Of a stretch of DNA of 40,540 nt, positions 36,550 through 40,540 are shown in pieces; the stretch's first letter is position 1; every line of letters starts with the position of its first letter. The position numbers and the translations under genes were made by a program. Source of the stretch: Ureibacillus galli (GTDB lineage Bacteria > Bacillota > Bacilli > Bacillales_A > Planococcaceae); the NCBI RefSeq assembly GCF_014836845.1, contig NZ_JACSQA010000030.1:1-40540 (forward strand), read 5' to 3'. A model generated the notes under the pieces. It was not told the origin of the DNA. It worked only from the letters and a program-made list of their open reading frames with translations, and made no database searches.

Positions 36550-37437
36550 ATGAAGAAGTGGGGATTTTTACTATTATTACTTTTGTGCTTGTTTCTAGCC
36601 TTCATATATAAGGAAACGTTATTTGAATCAAAAGTAGATAAACCAAAAATAGAAGTAGAAAAATATGATCAACATGGAATAGCAGAATACGAAAGGGCTT
36701 TTGAAAATAACCTACAAACAAATATTACAGAAGAACAAATTTTTCAAGGAGATCTGCTATTGATCAACAATGAACACCCAGTTCACCAAGAGAGTATTAA
36801 AACCGACGTGATTAATTTATCCACTCACAATGAATTGACACAGGGGTACGTGTTATTAGGTAGTAAAAATTATATGTCAATGGATATTGCCCATAAATTC
36901 TCAGACATGATTGCTGATGCTGGAAAAGATGGGCTCCATCATTTCGCTATCACAAGTGGATTTCGTAGTTTTGAAGAACAAAAGATACTTTATGAACAAA
37001 TGGGATCTAACCTTGCACTACCTCCGGGTTATAGCGAACATAATTTGGGTTTATCGTTGGATGTAGGGTCTACACAGATGAAAATGGAAGATGCACCAGA
37101 AGGAAAATGGATAGAAAAAAATGCTTGGAAATATGGCTTTATTTTACGATATCCAGAGAATAAAACTGATATTACAGGTATCCAATATGAACCTTGGCAT
37201 ATTCGTTATGTTGGTTTGCCGCATAGTGCGATTATGAAGGAGGAGGATTTTGTTTTAGAAGAATATTTAGATTACCTAAAGGAAAAAAAGAAGGTGTCGA
37301 CGAAGATCGAAGGTAAAAAATATACTGTTTCTTATTACCCTTTTTCTGAAAACATGACCATTAACCTACCGAAAAATCACAAATATGAGATTTCTGGTGA
37401 CAATATGGATGGAATTATTGTTACCATTTACGAATGA
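36550..37437 (+). CDS. vanY: VanY-type D-alanyl-D-alanine carboxypeptidase
   Basis: This 295-residue membrane-anchored zinc peptidase (M15B) has an N-terminal anchor (about 4-20), then ITSGFRSFEEQ, SEHNLGLSLDV (His about 164, Asp about 171) and YEPWHIRYVG (Glu about 214, His about 217), the catalytic and zinc-binding set. VanY removes the terminal D-Ala of cell-wall precursors, lowering vancomycin targets. An extra domain of about 60 residues follows. ATG at 36550 has AAGGAGG. No vanH, vanA or vanX is in the window, so by itself it would be an accessory or cell-wall-remodelling enzyme. Confidence 0.9.
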   Translation: MKKWGFLLLLLLCLFLAFIYKETLFESKVDKPKIEVEKYDQHGIAEYERAFENNLQTNITEEQIFQGDLLLINNEHPVHQESIKTDVINLSTHNELTQGYVLLGSKNYMSMDIAHKFSDMIADAGKDGLHHFAITSGFRSFEEQKILYEQMGSNLALPPGYSEHNLGLSLDVGSTQMKMEDAPEGKWIEKNAWKYGFILRYPENKTDITGIQYEPWHIRYVGLPHSAIMKEEDFVLEEYLDYLKEKKKVSTKIEGKKYTVSYYPFSENMTINLPKNHKYEISGDNMDGIIVTIYE

Positions 37438-37596
37438 TAAATTTGAAATAAGTTTTGGGATTCTAGTCCATGGAATTAATATTTTCCAATCAAAAATTTA
37501 ACATTTCAGTATTAATTTAAATTGAGATTTAACAATTGAAGTTAGGCTTTCTTCACCCCTTTTAAAACAAAATATCGCATCGATTGCCTACTTCAT

Positions 37597-37649
37597 AAAG
37601 GCACCTCCAATGTTAATTTGTGCCTAACATTTGGAAGTGCCTTTTTTTA
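37597..37649 (+). terminator. Terminator after the Van-type operon
   Basis: The stem AAAGGCAC-TCCAATGTT with its partner AACATTTGGAAGTGCCTTT is followed by a T-run. Confidence 0.82.
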
Positions 37650-37665
37650 TGAAAAGAACATTACT

Positions 37666-37763
37666 TTCTTCTACGTATAATCGTGTATCAAAGTTGGGCG
37701 CAAACTCAAAATCTGGTCCCATTCCACATCAATGTATATAACTGGAGGCTCCTCTTTTGTATG
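37666..37763 (-). pseudogene. Decayed fragment of a SUKH (SMI1/KNR4) gene
   Basis: These roughly 98 bases closely match 33771-33878 inside the SUKH gene, on the same strand. Translated with one frame correction they give HTKEEPPVIYIDVEWDQI and then FEFAPNFDT, against HTKEEPPVIYINVEWDQI and FELAPNFDT in the intact gene. The fragment has lost one T and about ten further bases. It is a relic, not a gene. Confidence 0.82.
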
Positions 37764-37776
37764 TCTCCCTGTATTT

Positions 37777-38208
37777 TCATTCTTCAAAAGGGTCTATTAT
37801 TCTTTTTTCATAAGAAGATAACACGATATTCGTAGAGGGTGTTCCAAATTGCATTGACTCATCAATAAATTTTTCTAAACTCTCTACAGAATGCGTTGCT
37901 ATTTTGACAATATAGCTAATCTCCCCTGCAACCCTATAACATTCAAGTACATCTGGATGGTTATGGCAAAAGTTAGCTAATGCTTTACAATCTTTTGATT
38001 CAAACAATATAAGTGCAGAGATTGGGCGGTTCATTTTTTTTAGAGAAACATGTGCATGGTAACCTTCAATAACTTGTTGCTCCTCTAATTTTCGTACTCG
38101 TTCCGTGACGGATGGAGAAGATAAGTGAACCGCTTCCGCTAAATCCTTCATTGAAATTTTTGCATTTGATTGTAATATCTTCACAATGTTTTTATCAATT
38201 TGATCCAT
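37777..38208 (-). CDS. Lrp/AsnC-family transcriptional regulator
   Basis: This 143-residue protein has an AsnC-type N-terminal helix-turn-helix (MDQIDKNIVKILQSNAKISM, then LSSPSVTERVRKLEEQQVI) and a RAM/ligand domain with VLECYRVAGEISYIVKI. ATG at 38208 follows AAAGGTTGG. It is divergent from a DJ-1/PfpI-family gene and may control it. The effector is probably an amino acid, as in the family, but not determinable here. Confidence 0.92.
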   Translation of the reverse strand: MDQIDKNIVKILQSNAKISMKDLAEAVHLSSPSVTERVRKLEEQQVIEGYHAHVSLKKMNRPISALILFESKDCKALANFCHNHPDVLECYRVAGEISYIVKIATHSVESLEKFIDESMQFGTPSTNIVLSSYEKRIIDPFEE

Positions 38209-38348
38209 AAAATATCCAACCTTTTTTTATAAATTAGAATAACTTAAATACTTTATTAATTAAAATTAAACAACTAAATATCCTTTTTCAACCCATTCAT
38301 GCAATTTAAATAATTTTATAAAATAAGGTACCAGGAGGGAGATACAAT

Positions 38349-38930
38349 ATGAAAAAAATATTATTATTATTAGCTAATGGATTTGAAGCAGTAGAGGCTA
38401 GTGTATTTACAGATGTACTAGGTTGGAATAAATGGGAGGGAGATGGTTCAACTGAAGTCGTAACCGTTGGCCTTCGGGATAAATTAACTTGTACTTGGAA
38501 TTTTACAGTCATACCTGAAAAAACGATTCACGATATTCAACTAGATGAGTTTGATGCACTAGCTATTCCAGGAGGTTTTGAAGAAGCGGGCTTTTACGAA
38601 GATGCTTTTAGTACCCCATTTTTAAATATTATTCAACATTTTCATGCCAATAAGAAGCCGATTGCGAGTATCTGTGTGGCCTCTTTAGCGCTTGGCAAAA
38701 GCGGTATTCTTAAAGGTAGAAAGGCAACCACATACAATCATTCAACGAGCAAACGAAAAGAGCAGTTAAAAAATTTCGGTGCAGTTGTACAAAATGATTT
38801 AATTGTTCAGGATGAAAATATTATTACCTCTTCTAACCCAGGTACAGCTTTTGATGTTGCATTTTTATTACTCGAAAAATTAACTTCTAAAGAAAACGCA
38901 GAACATGTTAAGGATCTTATGGGATTTTAA
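38349..38930 (+). CDS. DJ-1/PfpI family protein
   Basis: This 193-residue DJ-1/PfpI-fold protein has the N-terminal ILLLLANGFEAVEASVF, then FDALAIPGGFEEAGFY and the nucleophile Cys (about 109) in PIASICVASLALGKSG. The usual neighbouring His is not obvious, so protease activity is unlikely; chaperone, glyoxalase or stress roles are known in the family. ATG at 38349 follows GGAGGGAGA. It is divergent from an Lrp-type regulator. Confidence 0.88.
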   Translation: MKKILLLLANGFEAVEASVFTDVLGWNKWEGDGSTEVVTVGLRDKLTCTWNFTVIPEKTIHDIQLDEFDALAIPGGFEEAGFYEDAFSTPFLNIIQHFHANKKPIASICVASLALGKSGILKGRKATTYNHSTSKRKEQLKNFGAVVQNDLIVQDENIITSSNPGTAFDVAFLLLEKLTSKENAEHVKDLMGF

Positions 38931-39041
38931 ATAATCGATTCAAAACCAGCTAATGAAGTTAATCGTCATCACTATATAAACGGACGTTTTTCCCGAAATT
39001 TTAGTTACCATAAGAAGTTTTAAATTTATTTTAACAGCTAT

Positions 39042-39082
39042 AAAGGATTGATTTCGGTATTGAACTGAACTCAATCCTTTTA
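39042..39082 (+). terminator. Terminator downstream of PfpI gene
   Basis: The stem AAAGGATTGA/TCAATCCTTT with a 19-base loop is followed by TTAATTT. It lies about 110 bases beyond the stop codon. Confidence 0.7.
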
Positions 39083-39432
39083 ATTTCCCTTTAATACTTT
39101 TGCAATTGGAAATTCGATAAACATGAAGTAAGCCCTATTCTCATATTCCCCTATTGTCGTAAATCATTGATTTCTTTTCAGCATATTATCCGATCAGTAA
39201 TAATTAGTACAATGCTTATCCCCTACTAACTTGATGAACTCTTTTCCATCAAATTGGTTCCTTTATCAACTACTTGTGATTTGTCTTTTTTTAATGTTTC
39301 CTTTTCTGAAACTGAGGCATTTCACTTTTTTAGAAATACATGCTTCATATGTAAACGTTCATTCTCTAGATTGTAGTGCCTTTAGAACCTTTATCGAAGA
39401 TTAAGTTCCTTTTACTAATTTTGAAAATGATG

Positions 39433-39500
39433 TTGACTATTCAGTTGAACTGTATTATATTTTTATTAAGTTGAACTATATAGTCGAACTGAATAGAGGA
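39433..39500 (+). promoter_or_regulatory. padR promoter with nested palindromes
   Basis: TTGACT (39433-39438) and TATATT (39456-39461), 17 bases apart, form a promoter. An outer inverted repeat CTATTCAGTT/AACTGAATAG spans the region, and ACTATATAGT sits inside TTGAACTATATAGTCGAAC between the -10 and the start. PadR proteins bind AT-rich dyads of this kind; autorepression is inferred. Confidence 0.7.
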
Positions 39501-39507
39501 TGAGAAA

Positions 39508-39825
39508 ATGAAACATAAATTATTACCGTTGTCTGAAACGATGCATTATATTTTATTAGCTTTGCGTGAGCCACTCCATGGCTATGCCGTCATGCAAAAG
39601 ATAGAAACGATGAGTAACGGATCTGTTATTTTAGCAGCTGGTACATTATATGGTGCGATTGAGAACTTAAGTAAGCATGGTTGGATCGAACCTGTTGGAG
39701 AGGAAGGCCGGAGAAAAGTTTATATGATAACAGAGGAAGGAAGAGCGATTTTGAAAATGGAACAAAACAGGTTATTGCATATTTTATCTCTGTATGAAGG
39801 AAGTGCATCAAATGAAGAGATTTAA
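39508..39825 (+). CDS. PadR-family transcriptional regulator
   Basis: This 105-residue PadR winged-helix protein has LSETMHYILLALREPLHGYAVMQKI, the recognition region LAAGTLYGAIENLSKHGWIE and the wing EEGRRKVYMITEEGR, with a short dimerisation helix. ATG at 39508 follows AGAGGATGA. The DUF2812 gene overlaps its 3' end. PadR-DUF2812 pairs are common in Bacillus; the regulator probably represses the pair until a membrane or drug signal appears. Confidence 0.94.
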   Translation: MKHKLLPLSETMHYILLALREPLHGYAVMQKIETMSNGSVILAAGTLYGAIENLSKHGWIEPVGEEGRRKVYMITEEGRAILKMEQNRLLHILSLYEGSASNEEI

Positions 39826-40378
39826 AATATTTTTTGATATCGAAAAAGAGGAACAATGGCTAAATGAGCAATTACAAAAAGGCTATCGTTGTACAAATAC
39901 GAGCGGATTCGGCGTATACACTTTCGAAAAAACCAACAAACAATATGTGGTGCGACTGGATTATCAAGATTATTTATCAAGGAATAAGTTCGAAGAGTAC
40001 AAAGGGATATATGAAGATTTCGGTTGGCATTATATAAATGGTTCCCGGCTTGGTGGCATTCAATATTGGCAAAAAGAAAAAGATCATCAAAATGAAATCT
40101 TCTCGGATCGCCAATCGAAGAGTAATTATTATAAAAGGTTAATGGGTTATTCTTCTAGCTTAGCTATATTATTATTGTTTATTTCTTTTATGCTTTATAA
40201 GGATTCAGGTTTATATTTGACTGAAGGTCTCTGGAGCATGAAAGGTTCATTATTCTGGAAAGCACTATTATTTGAAACGCCATTCGCCCTTTTAAGATTG
40301 CTTCCCGCCATTATGGTTGTTTTCTTTGGTATTAGTTTCTATAAAGCTTTTCAAAAGCATTCCATGTTAAAAGAATAA
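39812..40378 (+). CDS. DUF2812 membrane protein
   Basis: This protein of about 188 residues has an N-terminal soluble DUF2812 domain (FKIFFDIEKEEQWLNEQLQKGY, then YEDFGWHYINGSRLGGIQYWQ) and two C-terminal membrane segments (about 113-130 and 158-176). ATG at 39812 is preferred to 39794 and lies within the last codons of padR, so the two are coupled. No function is known. The partner PadR protein suggests inducible expression. Confidence 0.9.
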   Translation: MKRFKIFFDIEKEEQWLNEQLQKGYRCTNTSGFGVYTFEKTNKQYVVRLDYQDYLSRNKFEEYKGIYEDFGWHYINGSRLGGIQYWQKEKDHQNEIFSDRQSKSNYYKRLMGYSSSLAILLLFISFMLYKDSGLYLTEGLWSMKGSLFWKALLFETPFALLRLLPAIMVVFFGISFYKAFQKHSMLKE

Positions 40379-40463
40379 AGTAAGGAGTTCAATTCGAACT
40401 TTTTTGATTCAAAGAATTAGTTAAGGATCATATATCTACTACAACTATGCGCTTTTCTGAAAG

Positions 40464-40540
40464 TGAACTGCACCCCAATTGTTAGACACATCTAACAATT
40501 GGAGGTGTAGTTTTTTTATGACTAAATTTACAAATGAACA
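40464..40540 (+). mobile_element. Left (5') terminus of an IS3-family insertion sequence
   Basis: TGAACTGCACCCC at 40464 is the left inverted repeat. Within it TTGTTAGACACATCTAACAA forms a short hairpin, followed by GGAGGTG and an ATG. The arrangement and the repeat's match to the right end at 63-75 indicate the same IS family in the same orientation. The element continues beyond the window. Confidence 0.82.
40518..40540 (+). CDS. IS3-family transposase OrfA, N-terminus only
   Basis: ATG at 40518, with GGAGGTG ten bases upstream, starts MTKFTNE, the usual opening of the helix-turn-helix OrfA of IS150-type elements. Only seven full codons lie in the window. Confidence 0.7.

Larger units (their letters stand above)
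38931..39507. other. Intergenic region before the PadR operon
   Basis: About 575 bases without a supported gene. It contains a terminator (39042-39082) for the PfpI gene and a PadR promoter/operator near its end (39433-39500). A minus-strand stretch near 39240-39350 encodes a Lys/Glu/Ser-rich fragment interrupted by stops, perhaps a decayed gene. Confidence 0.5.

Noticed and set aside
38931..39030. In-frame extension after the PfpI stop codon (about 30 codons)
   Set aside because: It has no start codon or ribosome site, and no family resemblance; probably a chance open frame.

Overview
The window is AT-rich, low-GC Firmicute DNA with strong AGGAGG-type ribosome binding sites and frequent TTG/GTG starts. 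Its gene families (PaiA/PaiB, YxlE-F-G, YoaS-YozG-YoaT, Rph, DUF3231, DUF1697, GrpB, DinB/YfiT) point to a Bacillaceae member, a Bacillus relative. It reads as chromosome. I see no tRNA, rRNA, CRISPR array or phage module. Both ends lie inside IS3-family insertion sequence termini in the same orientation (right terminus at 1-75, left terminus at 40464-40540). The window is therefore either a contig cut at repeated IS copies or a segment bracketed by two directly repeated IS elements.

Layout. 104-1679: ECF sigma factor with its membrane-anchored DUF4179 partner. 1820-4172: marR-paiA-paiB operon, divergent from a YczE/YitT-type membrane protein, with two operator-like palindromes between them. 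4198-6798: rifampin phosphotransferase (Rph). 7016-10116: GrpB, a DUF3231 protein, a membrane protein and a dienelactone-hydrolase-like enzyme. 10190-12784: ArsR-like regulator divergent from a YxlE-F-G-type ABC transporter, with two near-identical palindromes between them. 12892-13188: DUF3784 protein. 13343-17274: four-gene Fur-boxed iron-siderophore ABC importer. 17439-20065: DUF1697, a small acidic protein and a YoaS-YozG-YoaT-like operon. 20274-25247: many small membrane proteins and lipoproteins, a RimJ-type acetyltransferase, an LprI-like lipoprotein and a second, frameshifted DUF3231 gene. 25269-25709: a transcript-like unit with no real gene. 25710-28810: DUF421, DinB, a small membrane protein, then an Rrf2 regulator with a thioredoxin-reductase-like flavoprotein sharing an operator. 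28882-30856: two DMT (EamA) exporters, one frameshifted. 31114-34217: acetyltransferases, alpha/beta hydrolase and a SUKH (SMI1/KNR4) protein. 34647-37437: orphan VanR-VanS-VanY module without vanHAX, followed by a decayed copy of part of the SUKH gene. 37777-40378: Lrp/AsnC regulator, DJ-1/PfpI protein, and a PadR-DUF2812 operon.

The theme is stress and antibiotic response: rifampin inactivation, peptidoglycan-precursor trimming, redox or thiol sensing, polyamine acetylation, efflux and iron capture, each with its own local regulator. Several regulator/target pairs carry paired operators readable in the sequence. Three genes or gene remnants look broken by single-base indels in short A/T runs, so real decay or phase variation must be separated from assembly error.
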